Shown here piece by piece: positions 23,426-31,258 of a stretch of 64,000 bases of DNA (within the stretch, counting starts at the first letter, position 1; each line of letters opens with the position of its first letter). The translations under genes were made by a program, and so were the position numbers. This DNA is from GCA-003244245 sp036494005 (GTDB lineage: Bacteria; Actinomycetota; Actinomycetes; Mycobacteriales; Pseudonocardiaceae): contig DASXOV010000074.1 of NCBI GenBank assembly GCA_036494005.1, forward strand, positions 1 to 64,000, in the 5' to 3' direction. Under the pieces are notes generated by a model, which had not been told where the DNA came from, searched no databases, and saw only the letters and a program-made list of their open reading frames with translations.

Positions 23426-23696
23426 TTCCACTAACCACAAGAGATCCACCACGTGCGGACCCCCTCGGCGCGTCCATCCGCGCAGGGAGAGGTCCCCAGG
23501 GTGCCCACCTGCATACGCCACAGCTCCCCCGCAGGGTGAGCCTGGCGCTTCATCATCATGCCACAGGGCGGAACAAATGGTGCCCGGGTGCCCCCCGTTT
23601 TGACGGCACTCTCAGCCAACGTTGAGCATCGTCGTCCGCTGGCGCCTCTATCTCATGCCGATGACTGTTCGCAAGGGCAACGACACATTCCGTTAC

Positions 23697-23723
23697 CCGA
23701 ACGGCCGTTCGGTTCGGTAGTAT
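23697..23723 (+). promoter_or_regulatory. Promoter with 16-bp palindromic operator
   Basis: CCGAACGGCCGTTCGG (23697-23712) is a perfect palindrome. TAGTAT at 23718-23723 is a good actinobacterial -10, 29 bp before the start at 23753. The palindrome lies between the -35 and -10 positions, where a repressor would block polymerase. Confidence 0.5.
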
Positions 23724-23752
23724 GCGCTGGTCACCCTCGGGAGGTGCCAGCC

Positions 23753-24133
23753 ATGCCCGCCTATGACGACTACGACGACCCCACCGATGTCGGCCGACTG
23801 TCCGCAGCCGACGAGCGCGCCATCTACGCCCGTCGCGGTATCGGACCGGTGACGCCTGCCGCAGGTGAGGGTCCTCACCGGGCGCGGAACCGTGGCGCCG
23901 AGCGTCCAGCAGAGGACCAGCCGTCTGCCGATTACCGGCCGCACATGAGGGCGATCCGGAAGCGGTTCGGCTGGCCTGAGCCGACCCCGCAGGAGATGGC
24001 GAAGCGGGATCGGGTGTGTCCGACGTGCGGTGCGGACCGGGGCAGCGCGTGCACGAGGCGGTGGGGCGGGCGTGGCCCGCAGGTGGAGGCTCACTCCGCC
24101 CGATCCGAGGTGGAGATCCCGGCGCAGCGCTGA
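23753..24133 (+). CDS. Zinc-finger protein (CxxCGAxxGxxC type)
   Basis: 126 aa from ATG 23753 with GGGAGGTG upstream. Acidic N-terminus (MPAYDDYDDPTDVG), then a C-terminal CPTCGADRGSACTRR...HSAR finger widespread in actinophages. Likely a nucleic-acid contact. Controlled by the palindromic promoter just upstream. Confidence 0.65.
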   Translation: MPAYDDYDDPTDVGRLSAADERAIYARRGIGPVTPAAGEGPHRARNRGAERPAEDQPSADYRPHMRAIRKRFGWPEPTPQEMAKRDRVCPTCGADRGSACTRRWGGRGPQVEAHSARSEVEIPAQR

Positions 24134-24187
24134 CACATCGCCAACGCGGTGACGTGTTGACGCAATAGCACGGCGCGCTTGGGTCGC

Positions 24188-24455
24188 ATGCCGCAGCGAT
24201 CCCCGAACACGCTCGCCGAGTTGAGGGCGATGAAAACCCGGCGCGGACCGGGTGAAGGCCATCAACGCCTACGTCGAGCGCGTCCAGGGCGCGGTGAAGG
24301 AAGCTCAGGCGCTGCGCAACGACGACATCCACGGCCTCTACGCCCGAGTACGGCTGGGGCGCCAACGCGAAGTAGCTGAACTCACCGGCATGCCCTATGG
24401 CACCGTCCGGTCCATCCGAGGCCCCCGCATCATCCGCACCGAAGGGGAAGAAGTC
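24188..24455 (+). pseudogene. Frameshifted HTH gene, paralogue of 38597-38866
   Basis: ATG 24188 opens MPQRSPNTLAELRAMKT. After GGA at 24245-24247 the matching sequence continues in the +1 frame (RVKAINAYVERVQGAVKEA, then GRQREVAELTGMPYGTVRSI). It aligns without gaps to the intact gene at 38597-38866 if one C of GGACCGGG is removed. The second frame has no stop before the TerD-domain gene, so it runs into it. A GTG at 24252 could restart translation. Confidence 0.6.
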
Positions 24456-26654
24456 ATGACGCTCGCAGCCGAGCAGGCGCCCATGTCGCTGGAGTCGCGC
24501 ATCCTTCAGCGCACTCTGCGGGTCCCGGCGCTGACCGCCGAGCCGGGGGACGCGACAGTGGTGGCACGCCAGTTCGACGTCGCGCTGCTCTCGGTCGGGT
24601 TCACGCTGTCCGCCGAACTGCGCGAGCACCTGTCCGCACGGGAGCCCGGAGCGGTGATCGACGCGGCGGTGCAGGTGCTCGGCGCGGTCCGCCACCTCGT
24701 GGGCGACCATGTGCAGCACAACGCCTACTTCCGCGACTTCCCGTTCAACGTGCCGGACACGGTGGAGTTCTGGATGCGGTGCCTGTCCGAGGCCATCGAG
24801 CGTGAGCCGGCCCATGCCGTGGTCGCCGTCGCGCAACACGCCGTCTTCGGCGGGATCAACCTGCTGGACCTGCCCACCTATGGCAGCTACCAGCACTCGT
24901 ACTCGGATCTCCTGGCCGCGCACGACGAGCTGACCCGCTCCACCAAGGACCGGGTCACGGTGCTGCACCTCGGCGATGCTCCGGACCGGGAGTCGCAGGC
25001 CGTGTTCCTGGAGCTGGCCGCGAGCACCACCCCGCTGTCCGGCGAGGACCGCGACCTGCTGGCCGAACTCGCGCTGCTGGCCCGAGTCCAGGAGCTCGAC
25101 GCGATCCCAGTGCGGGAGAACCTGGCGATCATCAACGCCGCCCGGTTGGGTCACAGCCTCCCGCCGCAGGTGGACACGGTCACCGATGTGCTCCGCATGG
25201 CGTGCGCCGCGTCAGGTGGTGACGTTACCTTGGCCGATCCGACCCGGTTTGTGTCGCTGCGCCGTCCCGCGCGGCGCTCTGTGCTGCGTGCACTGCACCG
25301 GGTGGTGCGCGAGCATCCGGCGCAACTGGCCGATGTGTCCCGCCACCGGGAGGCGTGGAAGCGCCTCGGGGAGCGGCTGCACCCGCACGAGCACCCCACC
25401 CTGGAGCACGCGGCCGAGGTGTTCGCGGTGGCGCGAGGGGAGAGGATCGCCCGCTCGCTGGTGTTCCGGGTGGAGCACGCGTTCGACGCGGCGGACCCGT
25501 CGTTGGCGGTGTCGCTGCTGGCGCAGGCACCCGGGCTGCTGCTGCGCAACACGGACCGTGTTCTGCGGTGCGGCTCCCTGGCCGTGGTGCGCGAGTTCCT
25601 CACCGCACTGACCGACGCTGCGGAGGGCGCGTCGGGCCGGGTGCTGCTGTCGCTGCGGGAGCATCTGGCGAACCGGTCCGGATCGGACGCGGCGCGGGTG
25701 TTCGTGAACCGCGCAGGACGTTCTTGGGTGACTCCCGACCAGCGGGCACCGCTGGACCCTGACGTGGTCGGGCGGGTCATCGGCGTGCTGGACCGCGAAC
25801 TGGGCCGTCGCATGCCCGCGGTGGACCACCTGGTGGTCGACCCGGCCGTGCTCGACCTTGCGGTGCCGCTGTCAGGGAAGTCGCAGCCGGGTGGCTTCGG
25901 GGTGATGCCCCGAGGGTCGCTGTCCCCAGTCGAGGGGGGTTCGCTGCGGTTCTTCGTCCACTGGTGCCAGCGCGAGCGGCGCACCGACTACGACCTGTCC
26001 GTGCTGCTGCTGGACGGCGAGTTCCGCAACGTGGGCCAGTTGTCCTGGACCGGGCTGCGCGGCTACGGCGGGACGCACTCCGGGGACATCACCGACGCCC
26101 CGGGTCCGGGGGGCGCGTCGGAGTTCATCGACCTGCACCTTCCCGAGGTCCCCGGCGGGGTCGACTACATCGTGCCGCAGGTCCACCTCTACTCCGGTGA
26201 GGCGTTCACCGAGGCGGAAGAGTCCCTGTTCGGGTTCATGACCCGCGACCGGGCGCAGAAGGGAATGCCGTTCGAGCCCCGGTCGGTGCGCATGAAGTCC
26301 GAACTGCGGGTGCCGGGCCGGGTGGCGCTGCCACTGGTGTTCATTCGCGGGACGGACGGGTGGACGGCGAAGTGGATGCACCTGCACCTGACAGGCATGT
26401 CCTGGTCGAACCGGGTCGAGACCAACCGCATCTCCTCGGCGCTGCTCGCGCGTGGCGTCGTTGACCGCGAGTACCTCACGGTCAAGTACCTGGCAGACCT
26501 GATGGCGCTGAAGGCTGGCCAGTCCACGGTGTGGGCGCCCAGGGTGGCGCTGCATGGCCCGGTCCGGTTTATCGGCCTGGAGCGGCCCGAGGGTCTACCG
26601 GAGGGATCGGTGGTCAACACGCTGGGCAACCTGCACGACCTGATCCCGCGGTAG
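24456..26654 (+). CDS. Large TerD-domain protein
   Basis: 732 aa from ATG 24456, with GGGGAAGAAG as ribosome binding site; the frame is open further upstream into HTH-like sequence. A roughly 480-residue helical N-terminal region (RERLGERLHPHEH-like segments; FAVARGERIARSL) precedes a TerD fold at about 497-650: RTDYDLSVLLLDGEF, then GGTHSGDITDAPGPGGASEF and VDYIVPQVHLYS, where TerD proteins coordinate calcium. This long architecture occurs in streptomycete Ter-type stress loci. Ter systems are associated with tellurite, colicin and phage resistance, so superinfection exclusion is a reasonable guess. Followed by a strong terminator. Confidence 0.7.
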   Translation: MTLAAEQAPMSLESRILQRTLRVPALTAEPGDATVVARQFDVALLSVGFTLSAELREHLSAREPGAVIDAAVQVLGAVRHLVGDHVQHNAYFRDFPFNVPDTVEFWMRCLSEAIEREPAHAVVAVAQHAVFGGINLLDLPTYGSYQHSYSDLLAAHDELTRSTKDRVTVLHLGDAPDRESQAVFLELAASTTPLSGEDRDLLAELALLARVQELDAIPVRENLAIINAARLGHSLPPQVDTVTDVLRMACAASGGDVTLADPTRFVSLRRPARRSVLRALHRVVREHPAQLADVSRHREAWKRLGERLHPHEHPTLEHAAEVFAVARGERIARSLVFRVEHAFDAADPSLAVSLLAQAPGLLLRNTDRVLRCGSLAVVREFLTALTDAAEGASGRVLLSLREHLANRSGSDAARVFVNRAGRSWVTPDQRAPLDPDVVGRVIGVLDRELGRRMPAVDHLVVDPAVLDLAVPLSGKSQPGGFGVMPRGSLSPVEGGSLRFFVHWCQRERRTDYDLSVLLLDGEFRNVGQLSWTGLRGYGGTHSGDITDAPGPGGASEFIDLHLPEVPGGVDYIVPQVHLYSGEAFTEAEESLFGFMTRDRAQKGMPFEPRSVRMKSELRVPGRVALPLVFIRGTDGWTAKWMHLHLTGMSWSNRVETNRISSALLARGVVDREYLTVKYLADLMALKAGQSTVWAPRVALHGPVRFIGLERPEGLPEGSVVNTLGNLHDLIPR

Positions 26655-26746
26655 TGCTACCGTGACGGTGAGGCCATGAGAGGGCTTCCTTCTACACACT
26701 TTGGAATGTGATCTAGTCCTCTCGCTTTCCTCGCCACTACTTGCAG

Positions 26747-26787
26747 AGAACGCCGAGCCGCCAGACCGGGGCTCGGCGTTCTTTTTT
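26747..26787 (+). terminator. Strong intrinsic terminator after the TerD-domain gene
   Basis: 13-bp stem AGAACGCCGAGCC / GGCTCGGCGTTCT followed directly by a T7 run. One of the clearest rho-independent terminators in the window. Confidence 0.9.
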
Positions 26788-26858
26788 TGTGCGGGACGGC
26801 CCGTTCGCCAGTCCAGTCCTTGTGTCCTGCCGTTCACCTGCCGCATTACACTCACGGC

Positions 26859-26912
26859 GCCGATCTACCCAATCGGCACCCACCCGCGCACCACTGGGGA
26901 TCCCTGCCGCAA
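26859..26912 (+). promoter_or_regulatory. Stem-loop/CCCTRCCGCAA element, copy a
   Basis: Stem GCCGAT / ATCGGC around loop CTACCCA-A (26859-26877), then 24 nt later CCCTGCCGCAA (26902-26912), whose last A is the first base of ATG 26912. The only copy where the element touches the start codon. Confidence 0.6.
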
Positions 26913-27157
26913 TGACGATCGACACCGATACCTGCCCGCGCTACACCACAGCCGCCGAACTGGCCTCCTCCTGTCCTGACCTGTCCCGCATCCCGTGGGC
27001 AGCACCGGACCCGACGCACGCCGCCACCCTCTACCGGCAGGCGTTGATAGCGGACACGGGCACAGCAGCCCTGGACGTACTCGTGGCGTCCGGTCGTCTC
27101 GCCGCGGCGGTAGGCCGGCTGGCCGCGCATCAACTCCGGGGCCGCCCACCCCGCTAA
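26912..27157 (+). CDS. Hypothetical helical protein
   Basis: 81 aa from ATG 26912. Contains HAATLYRQALIADTGTAALD and a basic C-terminus. No normal ribosome binding site precedes it; the stem-loop element's CCCTGCCGCA runs into the ATG. Unknown. Confidence 0.5.
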   Translation: MTIDTDTCPRYTTAAELASSCPDLSRIPWAAPDPTHAATLYRQALIADTGTAALDVLVASGRLAAAVGRLAAHQLRGRPPR

Positions 27158-27204
27158 GCCCCCTCGCCTTCTGCATGCCCTGTATTCGAGACGAGGGAGG
27201 CGTA

Positions 27205-28056
27205 GTGAACGATGGCCAAGAGTTCCGGTGCCGGCGCGCGGAGCGATGCTCAGCGAGCGTGACCCTGATGGACCCGGTCACCGGGGAGCGTCTGGAGCGG
27301 GTGGGCGCGGAACTGGTGGGCCGGGACGTGCCGCTACCCAAGGTCCGGGGCAGTCAGGTGGAGCGGGACCCGGTGCCGGGGAGCCTGTACGGGCTGTGCA
27401 ACAGCTGCACCTCCGAGGTGGACTACGCCCTCGCCGGCGTGCCGATGGACGTGATCGCGCTGTCGATCCTGCTGCCGCGCCACCTCGCCGGATCGTCCGG
27501 TGAGCGAGGCGAGATCACCCGCCCCGCACCCGGCCCCCTGGCGCCGTGGCAGGAGCCGATCTACGCCCTGCTGGAGCTGATCGTGCACGAAACCACCGTG
27601 TGGGCGGAGATCACCGACGACCACGCGGGCAGCGAGGAATGGGACTCCGGCCAGATGGCCCACACGCGGGTGCCGTTCCGGGTGGGGAAGGCGTGCGCGC
27701 TGCTGCAGCACCACCTCGGCCTGCTGCTCAGCCTCGGCCCACAGGAGTACATGGCGGGCAGCCTCCCCGACCTCGAGCAGGCGACCCGCCGTGGCCGGGC
27801 GTCGTGGATCGAGCGGGACGGGGTAGACGCCGGACTGCAGATGCTGTCGCTGCACGACTCCGCGCTGGCCGCGGGGTCCCACGTCAACAGGCCGGATCAC
27901 CTGTCTATGCCGTGCAGGAACCGGGGCTGTTACCAGTTCGGGCTGTTGCACTGGCCGGGGTCCGACGAGGTGTTCTGCGTCGAGTGCCGCAGCCGCTGGA
28001 AGTGGGACGACTACGTGGATCTGCGGTCCATCCTCACCGGCACCGCTGCGGGATGA
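27205..28056 (+). CDS. Hypothetical actinophage protein with zinc knuckles
   Basis: 283 aa from GTG 27205 with GAGGGAGG upstream. Cysteine groups at both ends (FRCRRAERCSAS and LCNSCTSEV; CRNRGCYQF and FCVECRSRW) around a helical centre with LELIVHETTVWAEITDD. The layout resembles a protein often found in streptomycete phages whose function is not known. Confidence 0.65.
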   Translation: MNDGQEFRCRRAERCSASVTLMDPVTGERLERVGAELVGRDVPLPKVRGSQVERDPVPGSLYGLCNSCTSEVDYALAGVPMDVIALSILLPRHLAGSSGERGEITRPAPGPLAPWQEPIYALLELIVHETTVWAEITDDHAGSEEWDSGQMAHTRVPFRVGKACALLQHHLGLLLSLGPQEYMAGSLPDLEQATRRGRASWIERDGVDAGLQMLSLHDSALAAGSHVNRPDHLSMPCRNRGCYQFGLLHWPGSDEVFCVECRSRWKWDDYVDLRSILTGTAAG

Positions 28057-28415
28057 CGCGGGATCCCCGGTCGAAGTGGCCGAACCCTGGCGACGATGCA
28101 CTGACCCGCCGGACCCTCGTGTTCTGGTCCTACCGGGCGGCTCTGCTCAAGGCGGCCCCGGAGGAGTGCGCGGCGCTGGATAAGGCCGCAGTGGCACTGG
28201 GGGAGGCGTGGGTAGTGCCGCATCCCGATCCGGGCGAGTACGTCAGTGACGAGGAAGCCGCCGCACTGTTCGGGGTGCAGCCGGCGACGGTCCGGTGGTG
28301 GGCCAGCGCCCCGCACATCGCGGTGTGGCGGTATCCGGACGGTCTGCGCATGTCCGAGTTGAGGGCGTATCGAGCCACAGTCCGGTCACAGAGACGGCGC
28401 GGCATCAGGGGTTGA
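28053..28415 (+). CDS. MerR-like HTH protein
   Basis: 120 aa from ATG 28053 (ATGA overlap). YVSDEEAAALFGVQPATVRW, then HIAVWRYPDGLRMSELRAYR is a MerR/excisionase-type helix-turn-helix with the wing. An excisionase-like role is possible but the recombinase lies 12 kb away. Confidence 0.6.
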   Translation: MTRDPRSKWPNPGDDALTRRTLVFWSYRAALLKAAPEECAALDKAAVALGEAWVVPHPDPGEYVSDEEAAALFGVQPATVRWWASAPHIAVWRYPDGLRMSELRAYRATVRSQRRRGIRG

Positions 28416-28451
28416 TCTAGTGGTGCGCGCCCGAAGTTGATAAAGTCTCTA

Positions 28452-28496
28452 CCAGTGGGACCACCCATCCCGCTGGCTTTTTCTCCCCTACCGCAA
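28452..28496 (+). promoter_or_regulatory. Stem-loop/CCCTRCCGCAA element, copy b
   Basis: Stem CCAGTGGGA / TCCCGCTGG with loop CCACCCA (28452-28476), a CTTTTTCT tract, then CCCCTACCGCAA (28485-28496), 19 nt before ATG 28516. The U-tract means this copy could also terminate transcription. Confidence 0.75.
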
Positions 28497-28515
28497 CCGC
28501 GAGGCGACCCCACCG

Positions 28516-29427
28516 ATGGACATCTGTCCAGCACCCACCATCAGCGCGCACTCCACCGGTGTCGGTGTGCAGTCCGCAGCGATCACTCTGATGTACGCCG
28601 AGGGCACGCTGCCCAAGCCGGACGTGGCGATCTTCGCTGACACCGGCTGGGAGCCCGCCAAGGTCTACCGGCAACTGGGCCGCATCGAGGCGGTGCTCCA
28701 CGAGATCGGCGTCCCGCTGTATCGGGTCGCCAAGGGCAATCTGCGCACCGATTGCATCGACCCCGAGCACCGGTACGCATCGGTGCCCTACTTCGTGCGC
28801 AACCCCGACGGTTCGGACGGCATGGGCCGACGGCAGTGCACGTCCGAATACAAGCTGGCCCCGATCAACCGCAAGGTCCGTGAACTGCTCGGCGCCACAC
28901 CTCCCGACTTCCGGCGCGTCCCCAAGGGCCGCATCGCGGAGCAGTGGATCGGGTTCACCACCGACGAGATCCACCGGGTCAGCGACAAGCTCGGCGTCAG
29001 CTACCTGCGGCCCCGGTACCCGCTGCTCGAACTGGGCATGAGCCGCAAGGACTGCATCCGGTTCCTCGCCTCCCGGGGCTGGGGTGACACCGTCAAGAGT
29101 GCCTGCATTGGATGCCCTTTCCACGGCAACGCCCAGTGGCGCGACCTGCGGGACAACAACCCCGGCGAGTGGGCCGACGCGGTCGCGTTCGATGAGGAGA
29201 TCCGCAAGGGCGGCTCCCGTGGCCTCCCGCTGAACGGTGAGGCGTTCCTGCACCGCTCCCGCATTCCGCTGTCCATTGCCCCAATCGACCGCGTCACCCG
29301 CAAGGAGTGGGGCGACCGGCAGGGCGACATTTTCGACCTGCTCGCCGAGGAAGGCGACCCGGACGGTTGTAGTCCCTACGGCTGCCGCTCCGGCGAACCC
29401 GCATCGGCCGAGCGGGACGCGTCATGA
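28516..29427 (+). CDS. PAPS-reductase-like ATP-pyrophosphatase
   Basis: 303 aa. STGVGVQS at 13-20 stands in the PP-loop position (usually SGGKDS). Then IFADTGWEPAKVYRQL, RQCTSEYKLAPI and SACIGCPFHGNAQWR, the cysteine motif of phage PAPS-reductase-like proteins. The family activates a substrate with ATP and acts in sulfur transfer or base modification. The Lys and Asp of the usual loop are replaced by V and Q, so the chemistry may differ. It sits before the DNA-modification block. Confidence 0.7.
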   Translation: MDICPAPTISAHSTGVGVQSAAITLMYAEGTLPKPDVAIFADTGWEPAKVYRQLGRIEAVLHEIGVPLYRVAKGNLRTDCIDPEHRYASVPYFVRNPDGSDGMGRRQCTSEYKLAPINRKVRELLGATPPDFRRVPKGRIAEQWIGFTTDEIHRVSDKLGVSYLRPRYPLLELGMSRKDCIRFLASRGWGDTVKSACIGCPFHGNAQWRDLRDNNPGEWADAVAFDEEIRKGGSRGLPLNGEAFLHRSRIPLSIAPIDRVTRKEWGDRQGDIFDLLAEEGDPDGCSPYGCRSGEPASAERDAS

Positions 29428-29654
29428 CCACCGCTACCTGTAGCAAGGCCGCGCGACTCATCGCATGGTCGCATTCGCATGCCCGGGATCTGGCCTTGCG
29501 CACCGCCAGTCTTCGCCGCCCGCGGCCCCGTGACCTGCTCTGGTGGTTCGGCATCGGCGTCGGTGCGCTGGTCTTGCTGATCCCGGTGGCCGCCATGTCG
29601 TTCTGGGCCACCGCGGCGTTCATGACCTGGTACTGGGGCGGTGGCCCACTGTGA
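29424..29654 (+). CDS. Small membrane protein
   Basis: 76 aa. Basic N-terminal half, then a long hydrophobic segment (WWFGIGVGALVLLIPVAAMS) and a second short one (FWATAAFMTWYW). ATGA overlap. Unknown. Confidence 0.55.
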   Translation: MTTATCSKAARLIAWSHSHARDLALRTASLRRPRPRDLLWWFGIGVGALVLLIPVAAMSFWATAAFMTWYWGGGPL

Positions 29655-29678
29655 GCCGTCACCTCTCTGATCCGCGTT

Positions 29679-29716
29679 CGAGGTCTACCCAGCCTCGGGC
29701 GTTTCCCCTGCCGCAA
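29679..29716 (+). promoter_or_regulatory. Stem-loop/CCCTRCCGCAA element, copy c
   Basis: Stem CGAGG / CCTCG around TCTACCCAG (29679-29697), then GGCGTTT and CCCCTGCCGCAA (29705-29716), 16 nt before ATG 29733. Confidence 0.7.
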
Positions 29717-29732
29717 ACCGAGGAGCCCGCCC

Positions 29733-29966
29733 ATGCGCACACCCATCGAACTCGCCTGTGATCGGGACCCCGATCCCGGCCCCGCCGTGGAGTCCCTCGC
29801 TGTAGAGGACATGAGCGTGGTGGATCTCCGCGCCCGCATCCACGCCGTGGAGCAGGAGCAGCAGGATCTGCACCACCGGATGAAGCCGCTGCTGCGGCAG
29901 GTGCAGGACACACTTTTCGAGCTCCACGTGCTGCGGGCCGAGCTGGGTAGTCGTGACCAGCTCTGA
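29733..29966 (+). CDS. Small coiled-coil protein
   Basis: 77 aa. Residues about 27-70 form a heptad-like helix (LRARIHAVEQEQQDLHHRM, then LLRQVQDTLFELHVLRAEL). Probably dimeric. Follows stem-loop copy c with GAGGAGC as ribosome binding site. Unknown. Confidence 0.55.
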   Translation: MRTPIELACDRDPDPGPAVESLAVEDMSVVDLRARIHAVEQEQQDLHHRMKPLLRQVQDTLFELHVLRAELGSRDQL

Positions 29967-30112
29967 TGGCGGCGCACGCCAGGACAAGGGTGCGGCTGTC
30001 GCCACGGACGAGGGCGCTGCTGCTGGCCCTGTGCGCGGTCGGGCTGGCCGTACTGGCGTTCCTGGCGATGATCGGCGCGGAGACGCTGGCCGGGATGCCG
30101 GTGGTCTGGTGA
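29966..30112 (+). CDS. 48-aa single-pass membrane protein
   Basis: ATG 29966 (TGATG with the previous stop), stop at 30110-30112 overlapping the next GTG. Basic N-terminus (MAAHARTRVRLSPRTR) then LLLALCAVGLAVLAFLAMIG. Coupled on both sides. Unknown. Confidence 0.55.
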   Translation: MAAHARTRVRLSPRTRALLLALCAVGLAVLAFLAMIGAETLAGMPVVW

Positions 30113-30522
30113 TCACCCGCGCGCTGACCCTTCACCAGCCGCACGCGACGTGCGTCGCCTACTTCGGCAAGCCCATCGAGAACCGGCCGTCTCGCTGCCA
30201 CATCCGTGACCGGTTCGCCGTCCACGCCGGGCTGATCGTGGACCCGGTGTCCGCCCGGTTGGCCCGGCTACTGGAGAGGTTCACCCGCAACACCTATCCG
30301 CGCGGTGCGGTGGTCGCTGTCGCCAACCTCGCCGGCTGTCACCGTGCTCACGGCTGTTGCGCACCGTGGGGTGAGCAGGGCGCGGCGGTGTGGCACTGGG
30401 AGTTGCGGGGTGTGCGCCCGTTGGCCACTCCGGTGCCGTGCCGTGGACATCAGGGCTGGTGGACCCTGCCCCCCGAGGTGGCTGCTGCTGTCGCTGGGCA
30501 GTTCGAGGCGGTGCCAGCGTGA
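30109..30522 (+). CDS. ASCH/EVE-domain-like protein
   Basis: 137 aa from GTG 30109. ITRALTLHQPHATCVAYFGK, then PIENRPSRCHIRDRFAVHAG is an ASCH-type opening, and GAVVAVANLAGCHR supplies the central strand. ASCH/PUA-like domains bind RNA or modified bases. It begins the run leading to the methyltransferase genes. Confidence 0.7.
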   Translation: MITRALTLHQPHATCVAYFGKPIENRPSRCHIRDRFAVHAGLIVDPVSARLARLLERFTRNTYPRGAVVAVANLAGCHRAHGCCAPWGEQGAAVWHWELRGVRPLATPVPCRGHQGWWTLPPEVAAAVAGQFEAVPA

Positions 30523-31085
30523 AGCAGACCCACCTCAAGCCCGGCAAGGGACTCCAGCGCACCGCACCGTCGGTGCCCAAGCAGAAGACCCTGGACGCTG
30601 ACCGGGCGTGGCGCCGTGACTCGCAGCTGGCCGCGCTCAAGCGTGCCCGCGTGCGACCCGTCGGGCCCGCCGAACCGCCACGGAAGCGGAAGCCACCCAA
30701 GCTGACCGGTGAGGCAGCCGCGAAACGGCTGGTGACCAGGCGCAGCGGCGGCCTGTGCGAGGTCCGCGTCAACGGCCTGTGCGCCCGCTGGGGCAGGGAC
30801 TTCTCGCACCGTGTCGCCCGATCCCAGGGCGGCATGTGGACGGCCAGCGACGGTTTACACGCCTGCCGTTTCTGTCATAGCGCGGTCACCGACACCCACG
30901 GCAACCGGGCGCTCTACGTGGCCAACGGCTGGATCCTGGACCGCCGACACGACCCGGACGGCCGGCTGGTGCTGCTGGCCGCATACGGGGGTGAGGCACT
31001 GGAAGAGCCCGTGGTGGCGCTGCTGACCAGTGACGGGCGTGCAGAGGTCATCGGCGAGTACGCCGCTTGGGCTGGTGCCGCGTGA
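30519..31085 (+). CDS. HNH-like endonuclease
   Basis: 188 aa from GTG 30519. Basic N-terminus, then a treble-clef core: GGLCEVRVNGLC, FSHRVARSQGG, DGLHACRFCHSAVTDTHGN, giving the zinc cysteines and H/N residues of HNH nucleases. The catalytic His is likely in SHR. Role could be restriction of incoming DNA or packaging support. It precedes the methyltransferases. Confidence 0.65.
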   Translation: MKQTHLKPGKGLQRTAPSVPKQKTLDADRAWRRDSQLAALKRARVRPVGPAEPPRKRKPPKLTGEAAAKRLVTRRSGGLCEVRVNGLCARWGRDFSHRVARSQGGMWTASDGLHACRFCHSAVTDTHGNRALYVANGWILDRRHDPDGRLVLLAAYGGEALEEPVVALLTSDGRAEVIGEYAAWAGAA

Positions 31086-31258
31086 GCCGCATGAACGCCC
31101 ACCGCGACTTCCGTGTCCGGGCATCCGACCGTGGCCGCCCCGGACTGGGCGCCGTCATCGCCGGCTGGATCGCGCTGCTCCTCGTCCTCGGCGCTCTCTC
31201 GTTCCTCGCGGTCGTCGTCTTCGACTCCATCGCCCGCATCGCCACGGGGGTGCTGTGA
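31082..31258 (+). CDS. 58-aa membrane protein
   Basis: GTG 31082 overlaps the previous stop. Basic N-terminus and one strong hydrophobic helix (VIAGWIALLLVLGALSFLAV). Unknown. Confidence 0.55.
   Translation: MSRMNAHRDFRVRASDRGRPGLGAVIAGWIALLLVLGALSFLAVVVFDSIARIATGVL

Larger units (their letters stand above)
23223..23752. other. 530-bp non-coding region
   Basis: No convincing gene on either strand. It holds the multi-branched structure at 23339-23425 and the palindromic promoter region at 23697-23723; the rest shows nothing I can name. Confidence 0.5.
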
